Shown: positions 29,163 to 41,000 of the stretch, one piece after another | How the letters are laid out: each line of letters starts with the position of its first letter | Numbering within the stretch: the first letter of the stretch is position 1 | Assembly: GCA_003254925.1 (NCBI GenBank) | Contig: QANZ01023381.1 | Location: 1 to 64,000 of the forward strand | Length of the DNA: 64,000 bases | From: Chamaecrista fasciculata | Lineage: Eukaryota; Streptophyta; Magnoliopsida; Fabales; Fabaceae | Reading direction: 5' to 3' | Translations under genes and position numbers: made by a program | The notes under the pieces: generated by a model | Told to the model about the DNA's origin: nothing | Database searches by the model: none | Seen by the model: the letters and a program-made list of their open reading frames with translations, nothing else

Positions 29163-30833
29163 CTACTCCGCCATGATACTTCTCCAAGACGCAAGGGATG
29201 GGATACTTTGTTCATATCTGAAGAAATTGGTTGGATCCACCTTAGTTTTGATCTCTACCAATCTATCAAAATTCCCTTTGAAATACTTGGTACCCCAAAC
29301 ACTAGCTTCTGCATAACTGGCGTCACCATCTTCTCTATTGGTACCTATATCAACATCTCTGTAGTTCAAATAAGAACTTCTGGGTGACTTTGACACATAA
29401 GGTGTCATGTAATCATAGAGTCTTCGAATCAGATCCAAATAGTGGTTTGCAGCATCATCACCCTCCTCTTTCCAACTCACAGAGTACTGAATCTTACAGA
29501 TGTTTCCAGCTCTGTGTGGAAACGGTGTTTCCAGCTCTGAAATCTCTCCCATTCTTCCACCGTAAGGATTCAAATTCAACGCAGGCTTTCCCAGTTCCAT
29601 CATCTTCTTCCATATGCCTTCAAGATCTTCTTTTGCTATAGGCTTCTGCAGATAATCAGACTTCCTTTTCAAGAATTTCTCTGAATTGGGCTGCCTCTCA
29701 AGCAAAACATCAAGTGGAGTTCCAAGTGGGTAATTAGACCAATACAGCACTGATTCTATCCAGCTCATTTCAATGCACTCCTCTTTCTTCAAACCCAGCT
29801 CAGGCAATCTCTCAGACATTTCATCAAGTAGCTTATGTGCATTCCCAAGAAACAAACCAACGAATTTAGCCTTTATTGTCTTTCTCTCACCTTTTTTACT
29901 CACAGGCATGATAACCACTCTAATAAACAAATCCTTATCCATCTTATCAGCCACATGTTGCCATTGATAAACAATCTCAGTAGCATTCTGTTCTAAAGTT
30001 TTTTCAACCCTAAACACAGTGACAATCTCAGGCACACGAACCAGCTTAATTTTCCATGAAACTATAACCCCAAAACTAGCTCCTCCACCTCCTCTAATAG
30101 CCCAGAAAAGATCTTCCCCCATTGATTCCCTATCCAAAACTCTTCCATTAACATCTACAATCTTGGCATCCAAAACATGATCTACAGTGAGACCAAATCT
30201 TCTCATCATATTCCCATACCCAGCCCCACTAAAATGACCCCCAACGCCCACAGTGGGACAAACCCCTGCAGGAAAACCATGGATTTTGCTTTGTTCAGCG
30301 ATCTTATAATACAATTCGCCAATCGTCGCTCCAGAGTCAACCCACGCAGTTTCGTCTTCTAAATCGATCCGAACCGATCGAAATTGAAACATGTCGAGGA
30401 CGACGAAGGGCACCGGCGAGACGTAGGAGAGGCCGTCGTAGTCGTGGCCTCCGCTTCGGACTCGTATTTGGAGGCCGTGGTTCGCGCAGCAAAGGATGGA
30501 GGCTTGGATGTGAGAGAGGTGAGTGGGAGTGACGATGAAGTAGGGTTTAGGTGTTGTGGAAGAGTTGAATCTGAGGTTTCTGATGTAGGATTGTAAGATG
30601 GAGGAGTATGATGGAGAGTTAGGGAAGAAGGTGAGAGTGGAGATTGGAGGTATGGAGGGCGACGATTCAGAGTGATCGGAGAGACATTGGAGGAAGGTGA
30701 AGGAATCGGAGGCTGCCATTGTTGTTGCAAGATATGGAAGAAGAAGAAGAAGAAGAAGAAGAAGAAGGATAGTAATGGTAGAAGCTTGAGGCCTCATTGG
30801 TGTTGTGCTCAATGCTGTTACAGAATCAGACAT
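29163..30833 (-). CDS. BBE-like FAD-linked oxidase (BBE-d)
   Basis: This is a fourth intronless BBE-like enzyme (556 residues). The signal peptide core is a run of ten leucines (about residues 23-32) coded by a CTT-type microsatellite. A second in-frame ATG at codon 13 could also start the protein, and the first is chosen only because it is open. His130 (SGGHDYDG) and Cys192 (GVCPTVGVGG) bind FAD; Val195 is the oxygen-gate residue. SGAGYG replaces the usual SGGGYG. KIQY and NYRDVD (Tyr491) are present. It forms a tandem pair with BBE-c and is convergent to BBE-a and BBE-b. Secreted oxidase; substrate unknown. Confidence 0.95.
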   Translation of the reverse strand: MSDSVTALSTTPMRPQASTITILLLLLLLLLLPYLATTMAASDSFTFLQCLSDHSESSPSIPPISTLTFFPNSPSYSSILQSYIRNLRFNSSTTPKPYFIVTPTHLSHIQASILCCANHGLQIRVRSGGHDYDGLSYVSPVPFVVLDMFQFRSVRIDLEDETAWVDSGATIGELYYKIAEQSKIHGFPAGVCPTVGVGGHFSGAGYGNMMRRFGLTVDHVLDAKIVDVNGRVLDRESMGEDLFWAIRGGGGASFGVIVSWKIKLVRVPEIVTVFRVEKTLEQNATEIVYQWQHVADKMDKDLFIRVVIMPVSKKGERKTIKAKFVGLFLGNAHKLLDEMSERLPELGLKKEECIEMSWIESVLYWSNYPLGTPLDVLLERQPNSEKFLKRKSDYLQKPIAKEDLEGIWKKMMELGKPALNLNPYGGRMGEISELETPFPHRAGNICKIQYSVSWKEEGDDAANHYLDLIRRLYDYMTPYVSKSPRSSYLNYRDVDIGTNREDGDASYAEASVWGTKYFKGNFDRLVEIKTKVDPTNFFRYEQSIPSLASWRSIMAE

Positions 30834-31501
30834 GGGGATACTAGAGATTTGCAGAGGAAGGAACTGAGAAGTTGAGAATTGAGATTCTTAGTGTATAAAA
30901 TAGAATTTAACAGTAGGATTTTAAAATACAGAAAGCTTTGTCTTGTTTTGCAAGAAATAACGCGGAGAAGAAACGACTAAGTGGTTTTATTATGAAGAGA
31001 GACTTTGACTTTTTTGTTGCGTAATTTGCGTTGCTTGGTTTTTAGTCATTGTGTTGGAGACTCCCAAGATACAAAACAAGATCGATCCACGTGGATAATT
31101 TTATCTTTTTACTCTTCTTCCTCATTATTTGTTTAAACTCAGTGTTCCAACACTATTTCTTTTGTCATAGAAGAGAATAAAAATTTTATCAAAAAATTTA
31201 AGCTAGAATCATTTATATCCTAACTTATCAATTTAGTATTAATTAACTAAATATAATGTCATGTCATTATTTTCTTTTACCAATTTGATAGAACTAGGAT
31301 TTGAGATGGGATTGAGTAAAATGTAAAAAATTTAGGGATACAGTTGACAACAAATAAATTTAAGAGAAAAAATTAAAGTTTATCCAAAATTTTGAAGACT
31401 AGAAAGATATTTCTGACTAAAAAGAAGAGACAAAATTAAGGCCACGCTATTGAATTGATTGATCCATTGAGCAAAATAGCCTTCCTTCTTCTTTACTGAA
31501 A
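30834..31501. other. BBE-d upstream region
   Basis: The - strand reads toward BBE-d, with a possible TATA at 30893-30900 (TTTTATACAC on the - strand) about 60 bases before the first ATG. The rest is AT-rich and lies between BBE-d and the 3' end of the DUF247 gene. No other feature seen. Confidence 0.4.
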
Positions 31502-33802
31502 TCACCTTATGGAGTTGACATGATTTCTGCTATTGCATCTATACAAAGAGCAGAATGCTTGCAAAGACATCAAGAACAAGATGAATATGACAACCAAAAA
31601 TGTAAGAGATTGCCACGAAGCAAACACATAAATCTTCAGGAATCTCCAAACTTTCACACTCAATCTGCCATTATAATACTTGTTCACATCTTCAATGACC
31701 TTATCCAAGAATGGCACCCTTGTCAATTTAATGGACCTGCTCATCCCATTCCATAAACTAGCCACTTCTTCATCACTCTTCAAGTGGTTCATAATAATCC
31801 CATTTTCTCTCAGAATCGTTGCGTCCTCCTCAGAATCTATGATACCATTCATGAATTCTGTGTATCTTGTGAACACAAGTGGTCCATTTGCTGCAATTGA
31901 TGCTTCATAAGCAACCAAGTTTCTCAACAAAACTTCACTGTTCATGTCTAAGCTTATTGTGGGAAGGTAAAGTGTGGATTTTTCTACATCAAACCTAGTA
32001 CATAGTATACCTCCATTAGTGGGTAAGAAACAAATTCCAGAATTTAAGAGTTCTGTGACAGAAGGGATAGTGATTTCCTCCATTAATGGTGGTTTGTTCA
32101 CAAGATTATTATTATTATTAGAGGCCAAATCCCCAATCTCTTCTCTTGATTTCTCTTTCCCCAGTGAAAAAAACAAGTATTCAACAGGTTGCTTTATGAT
32201 TACTACTCCTGGAAGATTAGAAATGATTGTCCAAGGCATACAAACGATTATCCTCTTGATTAAACACATTGATGCTTCAGTCAATTTTGAAACTGTCCCC
32301 CAAATCTCACTTAGGGTTTGCTCAACACAGTTCACACATGTTTTTGTTCCACTTCCTTCCCTGTCTTCAAATTCAACTATATCTGATTGTTCATCTAATT
32401 TGGGCACAACCATCTCATACAAGAAATCTAGAAGATGTGCTATTTCTGAGACTTGGATCTCTGGATGATTCTCTTTCTTCATAATCTGAAATGGGGAAAT
32501 CTCTTTAAACAACCCCATGAACATAGAGAGCAGCAAATTATCTGATAACTCCTGTGATGACAATTTGAACTCCAAAATCCTCCTCAGAACAAATAATGGG
32601 ATTTGATTTTCAAGCATTACAATGTCTCTTAGGGTTGCATTATGATCTAATCTCCTGCCTGCATGATGATGTACAGGCCTGTCTTGTTCTTGTAAGGCAT
32701 GAAATTGAAGGAACTCAAGCAGGAAGGAGGCATCAATAACCATCATCCAAATTAGGGTTTCCCCATTGAGATTTATGTATCTGTGGTAACATGATCGAAT
32801 TTTGTGCTCAGATTTTCTCAATTGATCAACCAGATGATGCAACTTGAGACTGTTTTGAAGGTTTTTTTGGAGTCTTTTTGTTGCAATAAGCTTGGTCCTC
32901 TCCATCTCTATGAGCTCTGGACGCCAATAATGGTAAGGACCAATTGCAACCTGTTCATTAGATATTTAGAAAATTAACATATAGATAGTTCAACTTTTTG
33001 AGGGACTGAGTTCTCTACATCTCTGTTGACTTTGTTAAGATATATAACAATATTGTTGGTATTTTTATATAAAAATATAGTAAATTAATAATTTAATCCC
33101 TAAAAGATGATAAACATATCAATTTAGTCCCTTGAAGATGAAAATATATGATTTAATTAATAAAAGATACAATTACAATCAATTCGATCAATTGAAATTT
33201 AATGATAAATTTTATGTAGTTTTAGTTTTTTGTTAAAATTAAAATAAACAATTGGAATTAAAATTTTATATCTTTATTTGTTGAATTTGAAATAATATTT
33301 TAACAAATAGACTAAAATGATTGTAATTACATCTTTTAAAGATTAAATCTTATAATCTTATCTTTCGGTGGTGGCTAAATTGAAACATTTATCATCTTTC
33401 TAGATTATCATTAATTCACTTTAAAAATATACTAACAAATAGTAATAGAATTTATATGAAAATATTTTTGAAAATTTAAGGGCGGCCTTGACTTGAGTAT
33501 ACATTAATCATGATAAACAATAATTGAAAAGAAAAACAAAAAGAAAGAAGAACCTGCTGAGGAATGTAAGAATCTGGATGAAAAGCCAAGAGGGGCTTGG
33601 GAACATTGAAGATGGACACAATGAATTCACCATCATCGTCTTCCTCCTCAACCTCTCTTTCTTCTTCAAGGGTTTGGCGAATTTGAATCACCCATTGATG
33701 CTCATCTGTGTTGGATTTTGACTCATTTGGGACTGTGGGTCTCATCCAAAACATGTGTTGCACAAAGTAATTACCTTCTGCAACGTTGCTCTGCATTTGC
33801 AC
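31502..33802 (-). CDS. DUF247 (UPF0481) family protein, two exons
   Basis: Exon 1 is 33802-33554 and exon 2 is 32950-31502, joined in phase 0 with a GT-AG intron of 603 bases; the protein has 565 residues. Exon 1 has the family start (WVIQIRQTLEEE, then IFNVPKPLLAFHPDSYIPQQ). The splice continues as VAIGPYHYWRPELIEMERTK, the DUF247 hallmark. Later motifs include DASFLLEFLQFHA and MLENQIPLFVLRRIL. A single transmembrane helix near the C-terminus (FLVVIFILFLMSLQAFC) precedes a short basic tail. This is a plant-specific family anchored in membranes. Functions are known for only a few members, such as grass self-incompatibility, and cannot be transferred here. A run of four Asn (near residue 365) comes from an ATT microsatellite. 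Confidence 0.92.
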
Positions 33803-35049
33803 CCTTGTTTTTGTGGGATATATTCAGCAAAAATGAAGCCTTTTGTTATTGTATAATCAACAAATATATCCAATTCAAGACATTATGATTAAAATTGACA
33901 TTTTTAAATAACATTAACTATGAAGTGTTAAGATAAAATAAACAGAAAAACCATTTCTAGAAAGGTAACAGTTGATATTTTTTTAATAATTAAAAGTTTA
34001 AGAAATTTTTCACAAGTAATGCATACGTTCTAATGGACTTATTCAATAATTTAACAGCAAAAATATTTTTTTTAACAAATTTTACGTCAACTTTCAATTT
34101 CGTTCTTAATGTCATTTTGTTATTAATTTTGTCCCTAAAATTTATATTTTAATCTATTTTATTTTTTTATTTTAAGCAAATATTAACGACAAATCTTATA
34201 TGATTAATGATATGTCATGTAAAATTAGTAAGAAAAAATTCAAATTTTAATTTAGACTAAAAAATTCAGTGAAGTCTGTCATAAATTTATTAAAATAAAT
34301 TAATTAAAAAATAAAATTCACCATATTGAGAATGAAATTGAATATTAATATAAAATTTAAAGACGAAAATAATACTTTAACCTATTTTTACCAACTGAAC
34401 TAGTCTGGCAACTTAACCTGAATTAATGAAAGACGCCTTTACCTCATAATTAACGCTGATGTAATGTTCATGAACTCAGGAAAGTTATTCATATTCACTA
34501 TTTAAGTTCATTTCCCTGTATGTTATCTAGCGTTATGATGGCAAGACCATTAATGAAAAAGTAATGAAACTCTAGTCTACTAATAAAGTTCAAGAAAGTT
34601 ATAATTAGTTTGCCCACGGTTCTAAGGAGGGATTCTGTCTTTCAACGTTACTCTATTCACCATTCATTCATATAACAATTTCTTCAATAGAGACCAAACC
34701 AGAGAGTTCAACTTGGAAGGGAATGTAATGACAATTTTTGCAGAGTGAAAATAAGAGGTCATTATGAAGGTCTATATATATATACAAAGAATAATACTCA
34801 TATCTACCAATGTTGCAACACCTAAAAAATGCAGCATACAAGATTTTCACAAAACCAGACGGCAATGCATGATACCGTCAAATTCAACTTGCCAAGTAAA
34901 GATACAATCCGCCATTACTGATCCACTCTCACAGCATCCACAGTGAAAACGCCACAGCCAAGTTCAGAAAGGACTCGAGCATCATAAGCAAAATTCATTT
35001 CATGAACTACTTGGCTGACCATTGAACAAGCCTATTAACAGATCAGTCA
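33803..35049. other. Intergenic; contains a decayed MITE
   Basis: This is the upstream region of the DUF247 gene and the 3' flank of TWINKLE. A TA run lies at 34772-34782. A decayed MITE occupies 34055-34380 and is listed separately. No gene seen. Confidence 0.4.
34055..34380. mobile_element. Decayed MITE, same family as 8349-8716
   Basis: It shares internal phrases with 8349-8716 and 48805-49181 (CAAATATTAACGACAAATCT, then a spaced AAAAATTCAGTGAAGTCTGT). The ends have eroded, and no target-site duplication can be seen. Confidence 0.55.
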
Positions 35050-38000
35050 CTACTTTCTCTTGCCATATATCTTGCCAGAAGTCTTGCCAGAAATCTTGCC
35101 AGAAGGCTTATCATCTGGAATGAACTCGCCCGTTACCCTGCCCAACAAATCTTGTGTTAAGGCAATGGTTACTTCAAACATATATTTCTTTTCCCTGATT
35201 GGACAAGAGACTGATGATTATGCGAAATAGGAAGAGCTGTTCAAGTCACACAGCATGTCAGGTTCTCTCACACAAAGATTGAGAAGTGCTCAATGCAAGC
35301 ACTAAATTGTTGACAGAAGTCAAGAGAAACAAAGAAAAGGACAAAAAACCCAGTGGCTTCAGTCAAATTTTCAGCATAAAAATACAAAATATGACATTGC
35401 TATCAGATGAACGCATTACTACATGTATGCTTAACCTTCATATGAGAATTCATGGCAGAACAAATAAACGGTGCAAGAGCCATCATACCTATTATATAAC
35501 AACAAAGCATCACCTATCGTCCCTGCAACCTTATTCCGTACTTTTCGTACACAAACCTGAAGCAAGTACCATGTAAGTATATAGATATTCATCTATTTAT
35601 TTAGTAAGATAAAATATCACTTAAGCACCCAGAATTATCTTGCAAGCACTCACATGTACTTGATCGACAGGCCCAGCCTCAGGATCTCGATTTCGATGAA
35701 TAACAATTCCATTATCACACTTATTTATGAAGTGCGCACTTCCACTTATATCATAGAGATTAGGAGGTCCCCCAATCCAATTATGCAGCTGTAAATACAT
35801 AAATATATTTGGACCATATAATTATACAACCGTTAGACAAGTAGATATATTAGAAAAAGGGAAATGACAGTGGCTGAAATAACAGCTTTGCATTACCAAC
35901 CTGTCTAGGATGTGCTACGAACCAAACATGGCATCCATGATGCTGGGCAAAACGTTTGATTTTGGTAAGCATCTGACTAACATATTCAGTTTCGGTCCTA
36001 TAACAAATTATTGAACATCATTTAGTCATGCTGCTTATTTTGGGAAGAGTATGGAAAGAAACTAAGGAAAATGATAAGAGTAACAAGACAAGTGCTGGGG
36101 GAGATGCAAATCTATATGGAAAACGTTAAAAACAGTTCTGATTTGACTTTCATTATTTTCTTTTGCCCCATGAAGGAAAGAGCATGCAGCCAATTATGAA
36201 TATAACAAAGTCCAAATTTAGAAAAAGGTCTCCAAGAGTGTTACTGGCTTGGAGGGCGCTGATGGTCAAGCTCATTGTAAGGATCAATCACAAGTCCACG
36301 CACCCCATGCCTTAGTACAGCTGCTTTTGCAAGGTCAAGGACCCACTTTATATTTGGAAGGGAATCATCTTCACACCTAGTATGACCAATGAGAGAGACC
36401 AGCACCGTAGTCAACAATATGAGTAAAATTAGTAACCTAGAAAAACCAAAGCAAAATATGAAAGAGAAAAAATCATGCTAACAACCATAGCATGCCTCAA
36501 TTTTCAAGAAACAACTACAGAAATAGAGAACCAACAAATGACCCAATATTGTATGTGGAAACAGAAGTGGTTCTGAGACAAGGAGCCTATTTTAGACCTA
36601 AAAAAATATAATTCATGTTTCTTATAGGTCCTCAGCATTTTTTCTGTCCAGAAGACCTCAAGTTTCAAAAACATTTCAAAAAAATAAAAAATTGTCAGAT
36701 AATGTTGTTAGCCTTTTTTCTATAGATATGATGTGGCATGCTGAATGAAGTTTTCTTTTTTTCCAAATTTAGTTAACATACTAACTCTGATTCTTTATTT
36801 TTCTACATGCTGGCATGCTGGCATTGTAACTCAGATTTATTTTTTCTACATTCCTTCTCTTTCTTTCTTCTCCTAGCAGAAAATTCTCAGAGATCCTCTC
36901 TGCTCATTCTTCCCATTCATCAAGCAAGACCCAGAGCTTGAGGATATTTTGGATTGAGCCCAAACTGTCAACCCTAGATTCGTCAAACTGAAAAATCTAG
37001 CATGAGTGTTGAGGTTTGTTTTCCTTGGGTTTTTGTGTGTGTGAGTTTTCAGTTTTCTCAACTGGAAATCTCCAAACCAACAATTACATTTGGTAGTACA
37101 ATTTTCTACTTAAGTATGATCCCTGTTTCTTATTCCTTAACAGATTCCAGTAAAAGTCTCAGAAATTAACTGTTGTGAAATTCACCAGATCCCCATTTCA
37201 GAGTTCACAACAAAGAGCACGAATCAGCCAGAACTAGTGATGAATCAGACAAATTGGCCAGTGAGGTTGGCAACAAAGAACACCCAAGATTCAAATATAT
37301 ATATATATATATTTTAAAAAAAGGTAAGCCAGTAATAGAAACCCTAAAAATCTGCATCTTCATCCTCTTCTCACCATGCTCTACCTCCAGCAGGAAACGG
37401 GCAAATCCAAATATTACCATATAAATCTTCAACCTTCAACAACAATTTCACATAAATACAGACATTGTGAAAGAGAGAAGTCCTGATTTTTGTCCTTTGT
37501 AATAAACTGTATTGAGCCATATTTTAATGGGTGAGTTATTGAACTTGGGAACTTTTTAAACCCGTCAGAAAGAAATATTGGAGATGCCCAATACTGTATG
37601 GAAGTATGAATCTTTATTAGAATTAAGGTGAGATGCTTAGATTAAGATGAAAATTTTTCTTCTAGATACTTGAAGAAGCTTCTTTGTTGCAGAATGATGA
37701 ATAGACCAGCAATATGACCCCAAAGAGAGGAACATGAATCAAACTCAAACCCATGTATATGGTGAGAGGGGGGGAGGGGGAGAGAGAGAGAGAGAGAGAA
37801 TGCTAGGATCTTCCTATTTGCAGATTAGGAATAAGAAATGTCAACCAATATATATATTTCCCATGTCAGCAGCCACATCGGTTTTAATGGAGATCAATTA
37901 ACTATTTAATATAGCTAGTAGTTTGGATCTTGACCATTTTGCAAATTTTTGGATTTATTTGGAACAGAAAATACTTGAAGGAGAAATGTAAAATTTAAAT

Positions 38001-41000
38001 ATACTTCAGGGACCAAAATAGGATATTGAGATAGAGAGACAGAGAAATTGTTATGCCATAAGTGGTTCACTCCAGTCATAAACTCTAAGAATTTGTTATG
38101 CCATCACTACCCTTGAATGCCTTATGATGGAACTTACCTTATGAGATGAAAAGTATCGCTTAACCATTGTTTTCCCTGTTCTAACTCCTCTTGGCTCATT
38201 CGTTCCACAGATTCCCCATAACTATCATCAAATAAATAAGAAAACATAGATTATTATAAACATGGACACAATAATGAAATTAAGTATTTCTCCTATTGCA
38301 AGACAAGAGGATTACCGAATACTCATAGATTTGATTGTCTATGTATTACAAATATAAATTGCAATTTAAATTTCAGAATGTAATATCATGGATCATTTTC
38401 AATCATTCGCTAAAAACAAAAGTGGTGACATATAACATTTGAAAAACGTCATCATTAAGATTATGATCGAGAAGAGTCATTTGGAGAATGTCTAGAGCCC
38501 TCAAGCATGGGGAAAGCATCAAAATAATCTAAAAGTTATTTTTTTGTTGAGAGCTTGCATTCTCAGTTTGATGGCTGAGTTCTTTATTTATGTTTAATGT
38601 TTCTGCCTTTTCTATAGTTTGGTTTAATAAGTACCAAGCCAAATAGGTGACAAAATCTTTTAAACAAACAAGACAAATTCTGATAGGAACTGTTTCAAAT
38701 GACATTCATATTTTTTTAAAATTGAACACAGTTGAACAAATGATTAAAAAAAATTAAACCGATATGCAAGACAATGGTTGAGTCGAATCAGCCATTGTTA
38801 TAGCAACATTTAAGTCAATATATTACACTATAATTAGTTGAAATAGGGAGAACATATCCATCTCCTATCCTAAGATAATCAAGTTCATGAAAGGATTTCC
38901 ACCACCCCTTTTTTCATATCTACTAATTGAAATACCTAAAAATGCTCAAACACACACGGACACCAGCATTGCATATTTGAGGTGTGATAACTTGTCTCTA
39001 CATGAGAAATATAGTGTATATTCACCATAAGGAAAATTTGTTGTCTCCAGCACAACAGCAAATTCAATGAGCCAAAAATGATGTTGAATGATAAGATAAG
39101 AGCAATAGCACAAATCATAATACAAAAACTCACCGGGCATCAAAGAAAGGTTTCTTCATGTGTTTTTCCAAAAGTTTCCGTGCATGCTCCCTGACCTGTA
39201 GAGCAGTAAAAAAAATAGTAAAGGCACAAAATACAACAGAAGTTTGAAAGGGAATGATTAGAAAACAGTTGCAATGAGTTAATGATAGATTACATAATAG
39301 ATACTGAAACATTATTCAACATGTTAACATTTCAAGAGTACAGTTATCCCCTCTGTTAAGTTTAAATTGTAAGAAATAAAGATGGGTCTAGTAGGTGACG
39401 GGAAGACTACATCTCATTCACCTAAAGTGTACCATTATCCTCTGTGTGGTCATAACTATTGAAATAAATTGAGGTTGAGTTAATAACACCACAATCGTCC
39501 TCCTGCCTACACCATGAGCACCGATTTTACATCATTTTCAAAGTCAAGCATGACCTAGCTTACCTTGTTCTCCATGGAACATAGTGCAAATTTCCAACCA
39601 GCAATCTGATTAAGGTTACACAAAAGGGCATCAATCCACTCACTCTTCCCTGAATTGGGAACCCCAGTTACTATAGTTAATTCTCCAGGCACGACCTGAT
39701 AAAAGTAAACAGTTAGATGAAAACAGAAACATCTGTCATTACTCAATATGAAAAGTAAGTTGTTTCCAGTATTGTTTTCCTGTTAAATGATAATCAAGAT
39801 CCTTGCTAAACAATATTTGAAAAATAGACCAAAAAATTCGTATGAACTTTAATTCCTAATGTGCGTGACAATAAGTATGATCTCATATCTAGATCATTGA
39901 TCTCTAAACAATTGAAAATTTGTATTTCATAATATTCAATGCTTTTTATACCCAATTTAAGAGGGTCACGGGTCTTTAAGGCACTGTTACAAAAGTATCT
40001 TATGATCAACGTGTTCATTGTAGAGACAATGAATTTATAGATGTTGGTAAAAAATAAGAATGCAATATAACATCCTTACATTGTATAACCCATTGAGATT
40101 ACTCCATCCAGTTGAGACACCAAACTCATAACCTAAAGTTCGATGGTAATATGCATCAATCTCATCAAAGTAATCTCGAAAGTTGAACAATCCACGTATT
40201 GGATATAATTCAGCATTCTCAATTACTTCCTTCAGAGCATCAGCACCTAAATACATGAGAACCTGCAAATACGTTACTAAGTATAAGGTTGGTAAACTTA
40301 TCATTGAGCAGAAGAACAACTTCAAATGGCTCTTTGGACAAGTTGGCGTAGATAATTAAGAAAATTCATGCACGTGTGCATAAATCCATAAATGGTAGGG
40401 CATCTTACATGACATGCAGCAGCTAGTGTTCAGTTTAATGTAGAGTCCTAAGTTTCCATCAAAGTTATCAACAACTACTTATGAAAGGATAATAAATCCA
40501 CAAATGTTATGGAGGGTAAAACAACAAACTTCTGCATCGAATGCAATTTAACATCATGATGATGTTGACTGTGTTCTAGACAAGTTACTTATGCATTAAT
40601 TTTATATTTTATTTTATTGGAGTGAGCATGTGCTATCGTGCTGAAGATTAGGGAGGGACTTATAGAGCATATTGATGTATGACCTCATTTGCATCTTTGA
40701 AATAAACCGACTCTTTTTTCTTTGGCCACCTGACCCGCCAGCACCTGCAAGTGCAAAAAAAAGAATAAATAGAGGTATTCTTTTTTCTATTTCAGGAAAT
40801 GTTATCAACAGAAAATGTAGAAAATACAAATAATACCTTGACCCAGATACATTGCTAAAAAATAAAAATCTTGTATAACTGACAGGGAACAGAACATACA
40901 GATATTTACACATGTGTGTATATATCTGTATGTATGTATGTATGATCACTATGCTCAATCAAAAACAATATTACCATCCATAAACTGTAGGCATAACTTC

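Noticed and set aside
8813-30833. A biosynthetic gene cluster built around the BBE genes
   Set aside because: Only BBE-like genes and a DUF247 gene are present. No terpene, polyketide, P450 or transferase gene lies near, so a tandem enzyme family is the simpler reading.
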